From: Flavobacteriales bacterium
GTDB lineage: Bacteria; Bacteroidota; Bacteroidia; Flavobacteriales_C; GCA-002722245
Length of the DNA stretch: 64,000 bases
Assembly (NCBI GenBank): GCA_002717515.1
Contig: PBEC01000017.1
Location: 104,293 to 168,292 of the forward strand
Direction of reading: 5' to 3'
Numbering within the stretch: the first letter of the stretch is position 1; each line of letters starts with the position of its first letter. The notes beneath the pieces are model-generated. The model was given only the letters and a program-made list of their open reading frames with translations, had not been told where the DNA came from and searched no databases. This document shows positions 17,482-26,902 of this stretch, piece after piece. The translations under genes were made by a program, and so were the position numbers.

Positions 17482-18978
17482 TTAATTACTACTTACTTTT
17501 TTTGAACTTTTATTTTCCCCTATACTTTCCTCTTCTTGTCTGAAGAGCTCTTTGAGAAAATTATCTATTGCTTCAGGATCAATTCTTTTTCCAATTATTC
17601 TTCTCTCCTTGTCCAAAACAAAGGCAACAGGCGTTGAATAAATATCATAGTAGTCTCTGAACTTAGTCAAATGAGCTGTATCCTGAACATTTATCCATGA
17701 GTATTTATTTTCTCGCAAATACTCTAAGTAATTCTGTGTTTCTTGCTCAATATTTATAGCATAAACCTCTAAACTTTTTCCTTCACCTTTATACTTTTGA
17801 TATACATCCCAAAGCTTTGGCGTTTGTTTTTTACAGTGGCCACAATCAGAATCCCAAAACCACATAATTACATAATCGGCCGGAACAGCATACAAATCCA
17901 CTCGATTTAACAAAGTATCATCCATCCCTATTGTACCATAATTTCGCCCTTGATATTTCATTTGAAGAGGAACAGCCTTTTCACCGCATAAAGAATATCT
18001 GAGTCCATCTGCACGGGTTTTAATTTTCGCCATCTGACCTTCCTCTACCCAGGGCGTTTGCGTTTTTGGTTGTGTTAAGTAATAAGTCTTAGCCATATGA
18101 TAAAAAACTTTATCCCAACACATTCTTTTTTGGTTCCCAGTTTCCCATTTGAAGGTTACATAATTGACAATGTACTTAAAAACTTCAGGGTTAATTCTTG
18201 ACTTTTCTATTAGAGCATCGGCATATATTGAAATAGAATCGTAATGCTGAGGGACTACATTATCAAAATACCTTTGAAGTTTTCCGTGAAACAGTGGTGT
18301 TCTTAACAAACATGAACTACTAAAATTCACATTATCCCAATAATGATTCAAATAATAGTAATATCTATCTCTGTCAGCATTTTCTCCTTTTTTTTCTTTT
18401 AACTCCTTAGGGACTTTAACATCTTCCTGCATTAAAAAAACTACTGACATTGGGTTATTAGGATTGTTTTTTATAAACTCTTTTTTATAATCAGCAATTT
18501 CTTGTATGATTTTATTTTTGTCTTCCTTTAACAGGGAAGTATCTTGCAGTATTTTCCCCTTTTCTCCTGTAAATCGAAAGTACTCGTATAGTTTCTCATT
18601 GTTTGGAGATCCTTTAAAGGAAGTTTTGTTGATAAAGTCTGATGTATCTGAAATGACTGTAAAATATTGATCATCGACTAAAAACTCAAAATAATTGTTT
18701 CTTTTTTGCCGAACGATTAGATAAATCCCACATTCGAGAGGTTCGTCTCCTTTAATCGTAAATTTTTCCTTTCCATTAACCAATATGGTATCCTTTATAT
18801 ACTTATTATCTCCATAATATCGAGCGAGATAAACAACACTATCATTCAAATTTTTAATATTGAATTCTATTTTATGTCCCGAAAAATTATCATTCGATTT
18901 TTTTCCTTTGAACGCACTACATGAAATTACCACAAAGGATAACAAAAAAGAAAAACTAAACTTATTTAAAAACCTCAT
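17482..18978 (-). CDS. Lipoprotein with DUF4369-like, DUF5106 and thioredoxin (TlpA/AhpC) domains
   Basis: 498 residues from the ATG at 18978; an upstream TTG at 18990 would add four residues. The signal ends with a lipobox VISC. Residues about 35-110 look like DUF4369 (IEFNIKNLNDSVVYLARYYGD), the middle helical part resembles DUF5106, and from about 365 there is a thioredoxin fold with WFWDSDCGHCKKQTP (CGHC redox pair) and a cis-Pro in IYSTPVAFVLD. It is probably a periplasm-facing thiol-disulfide oxidoreductase; partner unknown. dapB follows by 13 nt. Confidence 0.85.
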   Translation of the reverse strand: MRFLNKFSFSFLLSFVVISCSAFKGKKSNDNFSGHKIEFNIKNLNDSVVYLARYYGDNKYIKDTILVNGKEKFTIKGDEPLECGIYLIVRQKRNNYFEFLVDDQYFTVISDTSDFINKTSFKGSPNNEKLYEYFRFTGEKGKILQDTSLLKEDKNKIIQEIADYKKEFIKNNPNNPMSVVFLMQEDVKVPKELKEKKGENADRDRYYYYLNHYWDNVNFSSSCLLRTPLFHGKLQRYFDNVVPQHYDSISIYADALIEKSRINPEVFKYIVNYVTFKWETGNQKRMCWDKVFYHMAKTYYLTQPKTQTPWVEEGQMAKIKTRADGLRYSLCGEKAVPLQMKYQGRNYGTIGMDDTLLNRVDLYAVPADYVIMWFWDSDCGHCKKQTPKLWDVYQKYKGEGKSLEVYAINIEQETQNYLEYLRENKYSWINVQDTAHLTKFRDYYDIYSTPVAFVLDKERRIIGKRIDPEAIDNFLKELFRQEEESIGENKSSKKVSSN

Positions 18979-19156
18979 AATCTTAATCAATTCAACAAAA
19001 ATAATGGAAATGTATATTCATAAAGGATTTTTCCTCTATTTAATTTTAAAAAACAACCTACTATCCTACCCTTTTTCTTTGCCTCTAACAAATATCACAA
19101 AGAATTGTAACAATGTCATCACTGAATTAACAATACATTAATAACTTTAATAAAAT

Positions 19157-20029
19157 CTAATGTATTGTTTCTTTATTTGACATCATATTCCAACTTGCTA
19201 AAATTAATATAACTATGACAGTTATTATCCCTGCCATAGTTTTAACTTGTGGTATATAGACAAAAGCTGAAAAACTAATTAGGAAGATAGTAAAAAGAAA
19301 AAGCACCCAGTTTACTGAAATTTCAGCTTTTATGAATTTAGGGAAAATATGGAAAAAAAGTCTTGGTCGATAACCACCTAGCAAACTTGCTGTAACCGAA
19401 AGCGGCATCTTTTCCTGATGTAATCCGTAATGAATTCCGTCATAATTTTTCAGGTAAGTACCAAAAATCTTGTCCCATATTATAAATATACCGCCAAAGT
19501 TTTTATCCAAAATATCTTTATTTGCTGCATGATGAATCCTGTGATGGGAGGGCATTACTAAAATTTTATCCAAAACAGGTATTCTATTCCAAAGTTCAGT
19601 ATGCTGAAAATATTGGTAAAAAGCTTTCACGTATACCGCCATCAATACGAGTTCAAGAGGCACTCCGATTTGAGCAATTGCACAATAAATAAATCCACGC
19701 AAAAATGTTCCAATCGGATGGTTAACAAAAGCTACTGATAGATTCATTTTTTGAGGAGCATGATGCGCTTTATGTATAAACCACAACAAGTTCCACTTAT
19801 GAGCCAAAAAATGAAACCAATACCATGAAAAATCAACAAGAATCAGTGCTATTACGAAAGTATTAAAATTAGATTCCAACCTAAAAAATGGTTCTGAATA
19901 CAAATGTAAAACCCAATTCAAAAAGGGATGGAAAAAAAATAAAGCCAATAAACGCTCTATCATTCCCAGACACAAATTATTTATCCATTCTCCCTTCACA
20001 GACTGAATACTACCATATTTAATCTTCAA
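19157..20029 (-). CDS. Fatty acid hydroxylase / sterol desaturase family membrane protein
   Basis: 290 residues from a TTG at 20029. Three histidine clusters typical of the membrane di-iron hydroxylases are present: HFLAH, HKAHHAP and HRIHHAA, with hydrophobic helices around them. The substrate (lipid, carotenoid or aminolipid) cannot be deduced. The start is odd: the frame stays open upstream to 20086 and encodes a hydrophobic helix (SIVILVLALGLNLVEL), yet contains no ATG, GTG or TTG, so an ATT at 20083 or 20071 may be the true start. The end of the gene overlaps a weak AT-rich inverted repeat (caatacatta/taatgtattg, 19131-19167). Confidence 0.85.
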   Translation of the reverse strand: MKIKYGSIQSVKGEWINNLCLGMIERLLALFFFHPFLNWVLHLYSEPFFRLESNFNTFVIALILVDFSWYWFHFLAHKWNLLWFIHKAHHAPQKMNLSVAFVNHPIGTFLRGFIYCAIAQIGVPLELVLMAVYVKAFYQYFQHTELWNRIPVLDKILVMPSHHRIHHAANKDILDKNFGGIFIIWDKIFGTYLKNYDGIHYGLHQEKMPLSVTASLLGGYRPRLFFHIFPKFIKAEISVNWVLFLFTIFLISFSAFVYIPQVKTMAGIITVIVILILASWNMMSNKETIH

Positions 20030-20120
20030 TTCAACAAGGTTAAGACCTAGAGCTAAAACTAATATTACAATAGAATAATGAATAAGCTAATGCGGATGAA
20101 AGTTAATTTCACTTTTAATT

Positions 20121-20152
20121 AAAAAAAAGGCAAACATCAGATGTTTGCCTTT
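20121..20152 (-). terminator. Intrinsic terminator of sucC
   Basis: The minus strand has a 12-bp stem AAAGGCAAACAT/ATGTTTGCCTTT with a 3-nt loop, followed by a T tract, starting 21 nt after the sucC stop codon. Confidence 0.85.
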
Positions 20153-20172
20153 ACAATTTTTTGTTTTGAATA

Positions 20173-21384
20173 TTAAGCTAATACCTCTGAGACTTTATCA
20201 GCCGCTTCCTGAAACTGAACAACAGAGTGTACGTCCAACCCTGAAGCATCAATTAACTCTTTTGCCTCTGCTGCATTTGTACCTTGAAGCCTTACTATAA
20301 TCGGAACGGGGATATTCCCTATGTTTTTATAAGCATCCACAATACCTTGGGCTACTCGATCACATCGAACAATTCCTCCAAAAATATTTACAAGTATCGC
20401 TTTTACATTGGGGTCCTTCAAGATGATTTTAAATGCCTTTTCAACACGTTCAGCATTTGCTGTTCCTCCAACATCAAGAAAATTAGCAGGATCTCCACCC
20501 GAAAATTTAATTATATCCATTGTAGCCATAGCCAAACCTGCTCCGTTTACCATACAACCTACATTTCCATCAAGTTTCACATAATTAAGATCTACAGCCT
20601 TAGCCTCAACTTCAGTTGGATCTTCCTCAGTAACATCTCTCATTTCAGCATATTCCTTATGACGAAAAAGTGCATTGTCGTCCAAAGTAACTTTTGAATC
20701 GACAGCTATGATTTTATCATCAGAGGTTTTTAGAACAGGATTAATTTCAAACATTGAAGCATCTGATCCTACATATGCAGAATATAGAGAAGCAACAAAT
20801 TTGGTCATAGCTTTAAAAGCAGCACCTGAAAGACCTAGATTAAAGGCAATTTTTCTTGTTTGGAAACCTTGAAGACCTAACGCGGGATCAACAAATTCTT
20901 TGTAAATTTTCTCGGGTGTCTCTTCGGCAACTGTTTCGATGTCCATTCCTCCTTCAGTTGAATACACAATGACATTCTGACCAGACTCTCTGTCCAAAAG
21001 AACAGACATATAAATTTCTGAAATCTCACTCTCACCAGGGTAATATACATCTTGAGCGATTAAGACTTTATTTACTTTTTTTCCGACACCATTCGTTTGA
21101 GCAGTTTCTAAATGCCCCCCCAAAATACCTTTAACAGCATCAGTTACTTTATCAAGCCCTTTCGCTAAAACAACACCATGAGAACCTGTCTCTTCAACAG
21201 TCCCTTTACCTCTTCCTCCAGCATGAATTTGAGCTTTTACAACGTACCAACCGGTTCCTGTTTCCTCAGTTAATTTTTGAGCCGCATCGGTTGCCTGGTC
21301 AACAGAATCTATGACAATTCCTTCCTGGATTCCTACACCGTAGCTTTTAAGTATTGATTTTCCTTGATATTCGTGAAGATTCAT
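20173..21384 (-). CDS. sucC: Succinyl-CoA synthetase beta subunit (ADP-forming)
   Basis: 403 residues, slightly longer than the E. coli subunit (388). N-terminal [12 protein letters not shown] and the ATP-grasp nucleotide loop with [14 protein letters not shown] are conserved, as are FEINPV and the C-terminal CoA-ligase block [13 protein letters not shown]. It pairs with SucD to convert succinyl-CoA to succinate in the TCA cycle. sucD is 32 kb away in this window rather than adjacent. The gene has its own -7 box upstream and a strong terminator, so it is monocistronic. Confidence 0.97.
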   Translation of the reverse strand: MNLHEYQGKSILKSYGVGIQEGIVIDSVDQATDAAQKLTEETGTGWYVVKAQIHAGGRGKGTVEETGSHGVVLAKGLDKVTDAVKGILGGHLETAQTNGVGKKVNKVLIAQDVYYPGESEISEIYMSVLLDRESGQNVIVYSTEGGMDIETVAEETPEKIYKEFVDPALGLQGFQTRKIAFNLGLSGAAFKAMTKFVASLYSAYVGSDASMFEINPVLKTSDDKIIAVDSKVTLDDNALFRHKEYAEMRDVTEEDPTEVEAKAVDLNYVKLDGNVGCMVNGAGLAMATMDIIKFSGGDPANFLDVGGTANAERVEKAFKIILKDPNVKAILVNIFGGIVRCDRVAQGIVDAYKNIGNIPVPIIVRLQGTNAAEAKELIDASGLDVHSVVQFQEAADKVSEVLA

Positions 21385-21413
21385 ATTTTTTGCTTTTCAA
21401 TTTTCAAAGTGGT

Positions 21414-21421
21414 CAAATTTA
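21414..21421 (-). promoter_or_regulatory. -7 promoter box for sucC
   Basis: The minus strand reads TAAATTTG 29 nt upstream of the sucC ATG. A possible TTG -33 element lies at 21438-21440, with 16 nt spacing. Most of the remaining 21422-21660 stretch is AT-rich, with no gene or structure I can support. Confidence 0.45.
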
Positions 21422-21660
21422 ACATTTTCATTTTTAACAAAAACACTATTCTTAAGGAAATTTTAAAAAATAAAGACCCAAAGAAGGATAAAGTATCGAA
21501 AGAAGAGGTTTTTAATGGCAAATGACATTAGAATAGCACATTTTAAGTTGATTTAGTTTCATTTTATTAAAGTACCTACAGCGAAAATACCTTAAACTAA
21601 ATTGTTAATTAATGGTGGAGAAAAGACTTTTTTTTTTGGTTTAAAATAACTTGTGTTCGT

Positions 21661-21668
21661 TAACTTTG
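21661..21668 (+). promoter_or_regulatory. -7 promoter box for the mutL operon
   Basis: TAACTTTG matches TAnnTTTG and lies 6 nt before the ATG at 21675; a TTTG lies at 21635-21638 (spacing 22). It excludes the in-frame TTG at 21651 as translation start, because that codon is upstream of the -7 box. Confidence 0.5.
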
Positions 21669-21674
21669 AATTTA

Positions 21675-21953
21675 ATGTTCTCTTTCTTTTCAAATAGAAA
21701 ACCAAAAAAATTCAATTACAAACCTAGATATCAAAAAGATTCTGAGGGAAATGAAAAAGAAGAGCGTCTCTCTTTCAGAAATAAAAAATACTCAGACGCA
21801 ATGTATAATCGATACGAGAGGGTGCCTTTTAATGACTTGAAAAAGGAAGGAAGAAAAAGAATTATGATTAGAGTAATCATTCTTGCTGTGCTTCTAATTG
21901 TGATTATTGTATACCTGGAAAAGATAGAGGAAATACTTAAAAAATTTGAATGA
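21675..21953 (+). CDS. Small single-pass membrane protein upstream of mutL
   Basis: 92 residues from the ATG at 21675 (MFSFFSNRKPKKF). The first 55 residues are basic and charged with several Tyr (NYKPRYQKDSEGNEKEERL), then comes one membrane helix IMIRVIILAVLLIVIIVYL near the C-terminus. Its stop overlaps the mutL start by 4 nt (ATGA), so the two are coupled. Proteins of this size and layout commonly precede mutL in flavobacteria, but no function is known to me. Confidence 0.75.
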   Translation: MFSFFSNRKPKKFNYKPRYQKDSEGNEKEERLSFRNKKYSDAMYNRYERVPFNDLKKEGRKRIMIRVIILAVLLIVIIVYLEKIEEILKKFE

Positions 21954-23824
21954 TGGAGAGTGTAATAAATTTGCTGCCTGATGCAGTTGCAAATCAGATT
22001 GCAGCTGGAGAAGTAATCCAAAGACCGGCCAGTATTGTCAAGGAGTTACTGGAAAATGCTATTGATTCTGGGGCATCAAAAATTCAGCTTATTGTAAAAG
22101 ATTCAGGCAAATCATTGATTCAAGTCATCGATAATGGTTGTGGAATGACTCAGAAAGATGCAATAATGAGTTTTGAACGACATGCAACTTCCAAAATAAA
22201 CAACGCACAGGATTTATTTTCGCTCTACACGAAAGGTTTTCGTGGTGAAGCACTCGCTTCTATTTGTGCGGTAGCACATGTAGAAATGAAAACAAGAAGA
22301 GCGAAAGATGAACTTGGTTTTCATATTGTAAATGAGGGTAGTAAAATCAAAACTCAAGACCCCATATCAACTCAACAAGGAACGTCCATCTCTGTAAAAA
22401 ATTTATTTTTCAACATCCCGGCAAGAAGAAAGTTTCTTAAATCAAATTCTGTTGAAACAAGACACATCATCGATGAATTTCAAAGAGTTGCCTTAATCCA
22501 TCCTGAAATTGTATTTACATTAGTAAGCAACGAAAACGAATTGTATCATTTAGAAAAGAGAAATTTTAGACAAAGGATTGTATCCGTTTTTGGAAAATCA
22601 TTTGATGAAAAGTTAGTGCCAATATTAGAAGAAACTGACATCGTCAATATATCAGGCTTTATTGGAAAGCCTGAATTCGCAAAAAAAACTCGTGGTGAGC
22701 AGTTCTTTTTTGCAAACAATCGTTTCATCAAAAGTAGTTACCTGCATCATGCAGTTGGCCAGGCCATGGATGGGCTACTTCCTCCAAAATCGCATCCAAG
22801 TTATTTCATCCAGTTGGAGATTGACCCATCAGAGGTTGATATCAATATACATCCTACAAAAACTGAAATCAAGTTCAGTGATGAAAAATCAATTTATGCA
22901 ATTTTAAGAGCAGCTACTAAACAAAGTCTTAATAAATTTAAAGTAGCTCCAACCCTTGACTTCGACCAAGAAACTTCTTTTCAAACTTATAATGCATCCA
23001 GTAATGGGCCAATTTCTGAACCTAAAATAAGAATCAATCCAGATTTTAATCCTTTTGATGAAGTTCAAGAATCAGAGGCAAAAAAATGGAGTTCGGGGTC
23101 ATCTTTCAAGGAAAGTAATTCAAAGGGCTCTTTCGATTGGAAAAGTTTGTACGAAAACGATAATGACCTTAAAAATGAAAAGTTTGACGATCTTTTTGTT
23201 GATATTAAGTTTGAAGAAGAGCACGAGCAAAAAACTATACTGAATGAGGATACTCAAACGAGTTTTACTTTTATTAAACAAGTATACAATCAGTTTATTC
23301 AAACATTTTACAATGGAACCCTTATTTTTATCGATCAAAGAAGAGCGCACGAAAGAGTGCTTTATGAACACTTCTCTTCCGCTTTAGCTTCTCAAAAAAA
23401 CCCATCACAGCAGTTGCTTTTTCCAGAATCAATTTCTCTACAAGCATCTGATGCTGAATTGTTAAAAAGTATTCTTCCTGAACTTCAAAAAATGGGAATT
23501 GATATCAATGAATTTGGGTCATCAGACTTTGTTGTGAATGGTTTGCCTGCAGATTTACATGCTTTAAACGCCAAGCAGCTTATTGAACAACTTATTGAAC
23601 AGTTCAAAATGAATCCCGATGAAGTCAAGATTGATAAAAGAGAAGCTTTGGCAAAAAGTCTAAGTAAAAATATAGCCATCAAACGTGGTATTAAAATGGA
23701 AACAGAAGAAATGAGAGAACTATTAATCCAACTTTTTCAATGTGAATCACCGTTTGTAAACCCCAGAGGTAAATCAACATTTTTTAACTTTACCGCTCAG
23801 GAAATTAATGATAAATTAGGATAA
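21950..23824 (+). CDS. mutL: DNA mismatch repair protein MutL
   Basis: 624 residues. The GHKL ATPase domain shows ELLENAIDSGASKI, DNGCGM and TKGFRGEALASI; the transducer domain contains VDINIHPTKTEIKF. The C-terminal dimerisation domain has FIDQRRAHERVLYEHF where nicking MutL proteins have DQHAx2Ex4E. Here the His-Ala pair is Arg-Arg, and the ending CESPFVNPRGKSTFF lacks the CPHGRP zinc motif, so nicking activity may be altered. MutL couples MutS to downstream repair steps in the cytoplasm. It begins at one of two adjacent ATGs (21950 or 21953) and its stop shares a base with the rhomboid ATG. Confidence 0.96.
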   Translation: MMESVINLLPDAVANQIAAGEVIQRPASIVKELLENAIDSGASKIQLIVKDSGKSLIQVIDNGCGMTQKDAIMSFERHATSKINNAQDLFSLYTKGFRGEALASICAVAHVEMKTRRAKDELGFHIVNEGSKIKTQDPISTQQGTSISVKNLFFNIPARRKFLKSNSVETRHIIDEFQRVALIHPEIVFTLVSNENELYHLEKRNFRQRIVSVFGKSFDEKLVPILEETDIVNISGFIGKPEFAKKTRGEQFFFANNRFIKSSYLHHAVGQAMDGLLPPKSHPSYFIQLEIDPSEVDINIHPTKTEIKFSDEKSIYAILRAATKQSLNKFKVAPTLDFDQETSFQTYNASSNGPISEPKIRINPDFNPFDEVQESEAKKWSSGSSFKESNSKGSFDWKSLYENDNDLKNEKFDDLFVDIKFEEEHEQKTILNEDTQTSFTFIKQVYNQFIQTFYNGTLIFIDQRRAHERVLYEHFSSALASQKNPSQQLLFPESISLQASDAELLKSILPELQKMGIDINEFGSSDFVVNGLPADLHALNAKQLIEQLIEQFKMNPDEVKIDKREALAKSLSKNIAIKRGIKMETEEMRELLIQLFQCESPFVNPRGKSTFFNFTAQEINDKLG

Positions 23825-24660
23825 TGTTTAATATTCAGATAACACCAGTTGTAAAAAAGATCCTGCTTGTTAATGTTATTATTTGGTTGATAACAATTTT
23901 CGTACCCTTCCTAAACCTTGACCATCACTTCGCGATGTATGATGTAAGCTCGGATAATTTCAGACCGTGGCAATTCATTACGCATATTTTCATGCATGCC
24001 TCAAGAGATTTTTATGGAGACATTATATTTTCTCATATACTGATGAATTCATTGGGTCTGATTTTTATAGGACCAATGGTAGAAAGACAATTGGGAGAAA
24101 AAAGGTTTTTAAGTTATTACTTACTTACGGGTTTTGGTGCTGCGGCAATTCACCTTGCAGCATCTCGCCTATATATGAATCACCTTAACGTCCTTCTTTA
24201 TGAATTTTCCCAAAATCCCACAAGAGATGCTTTTCACATTCTCACAGATAAATTAATATCGAGATCAAATATTATTGCCGACCCCCAACTTAATAATTGG
24301 TATCGATCGGTTTACAATAACCTTTCTCCAGAAAATATATCCCCAGGTATCGTCGAGCAAGCAAAAAGCTTTTTATCTCTCTTCGTACAAAAAAATGCTG
24401 ATTCAAAAATGGTTGGAGCTTCAGGAGCAATTTATGGTCTAATAGCAGCGCTTGGTGTTATGTTTCCTAACACCACTTTTATGTTGTTGTTTCCACCTAT
24501 ACCTATTAAGGCTAAATGGCTTGCCCTGTTTTTGGGGGGCTATGCATTCTATCAGGGAATTCAATTTAACCCTGCGGACAATGTAGGACATTTTGCCCAC
24601 TTGGGAGGAGCCGTTATCGGTGCGATATTAATTTTTCAATGGAAAAGGAAAAGCAGATGA
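23824..24660 (+). CDS. Rhomboid family intramembrane serine protease (first of two)
   Basis: 278 residues, about six membrane helices. The active-site motif GASGAIYG holds the catalytic Ser at residue 200 and the catalytic His lies in the last helix (HFAHLGGAVIGA). HILMNSLGL gives the conserved His/Asn in TM2. A hydrophilic insertion of about 75 residues (roughly 118-195) separates TM3 from the Ser helix. The family cleaves membrane-protein helices in the inner membrane; substrate unknown. It is translationally coupled to mutL (TAATG) and to the second rhomboid (ATGA). Confidence 0.92.
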   Translation: MFNIQITPVVKKILLVNVIIWLITIFVPFLNLDHHFAMYDVSSDNFRPWQFITHIFMHASRDFYGDIIFSHILMNSLGLIFIGPMVERQLGEKRFLSYYLLTGFGAAAIHLAASRLYMNHLNVLLYEFSQNPTRDAFHILTDKLISRSNIIADPQLNNWYRSVYNNLSPENISPGIVEQAKSFLSLFVQKNADSKMVGASGAIYGLIAALGVMFPNTTFMLLFPPIPIKAKWLALFLGGYAFYQGIQFNPADNVGHFAHLGGAVIGAILIFQWKRKSR

Positions 24661-25562
24661 AAGAAATCTGGAATGATATAAAATGGAGATTTAAACAAGG
24701 AGATATTCTCACAAGACTTCTTTATGTGAATATCGGAGTATTTTTCATCTCTGTTCTTCTCGGAATTGTCTGGATGTTAGTAACGGGTGAACCTTACGAC
24801 TCCATAACAGATTTTTTTACTCGATATTTTGCTTTGCCCCTAAATAGCTTTGAACATTTTCTTTTAAAGCCGCATACTTTAATTACCAACATGTTTTTAC
24901 ATGTTGATTTTCTCCATCTGTTTTGGAACATGCTGATTTTATATTTCCTTGGTAAAATGTTCCTTAATTACTTCAGTTCAAAGCAGCTATTTGGACTATA
25001 TATTTTAGGAGGATTAATGGGAGGAATTGCGTTACTTATTATAACCAATATATCCCCTTATTTTAACGATCAAATACCAGCATTCGGAGCATCGGCTGCC
25101 GTCATGGCAATTGTGATAGGAGTTGTAAGTTACACTCCTAAAACGACTGTTAATCTGTTTGGTGTTTTTCCAGTAAAAATTTTATGGATTGGTATAATCT
25201 TTGTCGCATCCGATCTCATTAATTTCTCCGATAAAAATGCTGGTGGTCATTTAGCTCATCTTGTGGGTGCCGGAACTGGCTATTGGTTTGGATCTGCCTA
25301 TAAAAGAGGAAAAGACATTACCTTTAAAATCAACCGATACATCGGTAAAATATCCAGCCTATTTACCAGAAAGGGTAAGATGAAAGTTGTATATAATCAA
25401 AGTAAGGTAAGGCAAATGTCCGATGAAGAATATAACGCCAGTGAAAAAGTTACTCAAGCAGAGATTGACGCTATTCTGGATAAAATATCCGAAAGTGGAT
25501 ACAGTTCGTTAACAAAAAGAGAAAAGGACATTTTATTTCAATATTCTAACAAAAAAAAGTAA
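24657..25562 (+). CDS. Rhomboid family intramembrane serine protease (second), with C-terminal cytosolic tail
   Basis: 301 residues from the ATG at 24657 that overlaps the previous stop; an upstream TTG at 24639 would only add six residues. TM2 holds HLFWNMLILYFLG, the nucleophile region is FGASAAVM with Ser146, and the catalytic His is in GGHLAHLVGAG. The second Gly of GxSG is Ala (GASA), a variation seen in active Bacteroidota members. The tail ending in GYSSLTKREKDILFQYS resembles DUF6576, found behind rhomboids in this phylum. Confidence 0.9.
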   Translation: MKEIWNDIKWRFKQGDILTRLLYVNIGVFFISVLLGIVWMLVTGEPYDSITDFFTRYFALPLNSFEHFLLKPHTLITNMFLHVDFLHLFWNMLILYFLGKMFLNYFSSKQLFGLYILGGLMGGIALLIITNISPYFNDQIPAFGASAAVMAIVIGVVSYTPKTTVNLFGVFPVKILWIGIIFVASDLINFSDKNAGGHLAHLVGAGTGYWFGSAYKRGKDITFKINRYIGKISSLFTRKGKMKVVYNQSKVRQMSDEEYNASEKVTQAEIDAILDKISESGYSSLTKREKDILFQYSNKKK

Positions 25563-25565
25563 TCA

Positions 25566-26426
25566 ATGAGCGTTGTAAAACGATTAAAATTCGCGCCATT
25601 TTATTTGTTCTCTTTATTGCCCTTTTGGATAATTTTTGGATTAGCTGAAATTGCATACTTGATTTTATACAAGCTTATCCAATACAGAAAAAAAATTGTA
25701 TTTCAAAACTTTAAAAACAGCTTTCCCGATAAATCTGAAGATGAAATAAACATAGAAATCAAAAAGTTTTACAGACATTTTTGTCAGGTTTTTTTAGAGT
25801 CGGTAAAATTGCTAACGATACATCCTAAAAAAATAAAAAAACGTTTCTGTTTTAAAAATATTGAACTACTCGATGAATTATACAACAACGATAAAAGTAT
25901 TATTTTGTATGGTGCTCACTTGGGAAATTGGGAATGGATGACAAGTTTACCTCTTCAAACAAAATACAAGATGTATTCTTTTTATCAAAAACAGTCAAAT
26001 GCCTATTTTAATGATTTTATGATTCATGCCAGAGAACGATTTGGAAACTTATGCATCGAGTCTCAATCGGGTTTTAAAACTCTGTTAAACAACTCCAAAC
26101 AAAAGAAACTAACCCTTACTTACGTTGTAGGTGATCAATCACCAATGTCAAACAGCTCAATGCATTGGACCAATTTTTTAAATCAGGATACCGCTTTTTT
26201 AGTGGGTGCGGATAGAATGGCAAAAAAGTGTAACCAACAGCTTCTTTACCCTTTTACTACACAAACTGTCAAAGGAAACTACGAAATTGAATTTAAAATA
26301 ATTCCTATGGATTCTGATATAGAACCCATAAAAATTTATGCCGAGCTCCTTGAAAAAAATATTCAGACTCAACCTGAACTTTGGCTTTGGTCACACAGAA
26401 GATGGAAGAGAAAAAGAAATGAATAA
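25566..26426 (+). CDS. LpxL/HtrB-like lysophospholipid acyltransferase
   Basis: 286 residues. One N-terminal membrane helix, then the acyltransferase box GAHLGNWEW (H-x4-E catalytic pair), a segment VGDQSP, and the C-terminal PELWLWSHRRWKRKR, all marks of the Kdo/lauroyl-lipid A acyltransferase family. In Bacteroidota these enzymes acylate lipid A or aminolipids at the inner membrane. It starts 3 nt after the second rhomboid and ends the mutL operon. The specific acyl acceptor cannot be told. Confidence 0.9.
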   Translation: MSVVKRLKFAPFYLFSLLPFWIIFGLAEIAYLILYKLIQYRKKIVFQNFKNSFPDKSEDEINIEIKKFYRHFCQVFLESVKLLTIHPKKIKKRFCFKNIELLDELYNNDKSIILYGAHLGNWEWMTSLPLQTKYKMYSFYQKQSNAYFNDFMIHARERFGNLCIESQSGFKTLLNNSKQKKLTLTYVVGDQSPMSNSSMHWTNFLNQDTAFLVGADRMAKKCNQQLLYPFTTQTVKGNYEIEFKIIPMDSDIEPIKIYAELLEKNIQTQPELWLWSHRRWKRKRNE

Positions 26427-26440
26427 CTCTACTGATGAAT

Positions 26441-26890
26441 CTATTTTACCATTGCCATCATATACCCTAAATGCAATCCCTCATGAATAGTATTGAATTC
26501 TATTGCATCTTCGATACTTTTCAAATTTAATCCATAGCTTGTTGAATATGCATTATAATTAATAAACAAGCCGGACTCGTAGTCTTTTTCAAGTTGGTCT
26601 AGGGTTACAAACAAATTCTCCTTTGTTCTCTTTACTTCCAGGTCCGTTATAAAATCCGCTGTTGGTACAGTACCTTTTTTGTATTTGTCAACAAAGTGGT
26701 TCTCTAAAAACATCGGATTATTGCTCAGCTTATAGCAGAGAATTTGTTGAGTTGCTATACAATGGGCCAGGTTCCAATATAAATTATTTTGAAAGCCAAT
26801 TGGAATTTGAAAAGCACTCTCTTCATGTTTTTCATAAACATTTAATATGTTCTTTCGAGTTTGCAATAAGCGGTTAAATGTATTTTTCAT
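26441..26890 (-). CDS. DinB superfamily protein
   Basis: 149 residues, all-helical. The DinB four-helix pattern with metal-ligand His is visible: NLYWNLAHCIATQQILCYKL around residues 38-57, and HEGLHLGYMMAMVK at the C-terminus. Members are metal-binding thiol-dependent enzymes or of unknown role; some relate to bacillithiol. It is followed 12 nt upstream by the EamA gene on the same strand, so the two may be co-transcribed. The specific function is not assignable. Confidence 0.75.
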   Translation of the reverse strand: MKNTFNRLLQTRKNILNVYEKHEESAFQIPIGFQNNLYWNLAHCIATQQILCYKLSNNPMFLENHFVDKYKKGTVPTADFITDLEVKRTKENLFVTLDQLEKDYESGLFINYNAYSTSYGLNLKSIEDAIEFNTIHEGLHLGYMMAMVK

Positions 26891-26902
26891 ATTGAGTTTA
26901 AA

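Noticed and set aside
19131..19167. Inverted repeat caatacatta/taatgtattg as a terminator
   Set aside because: It is AT-only, has a 17-nt loop and overlaps the stop codon; too weak to list as a terminator.
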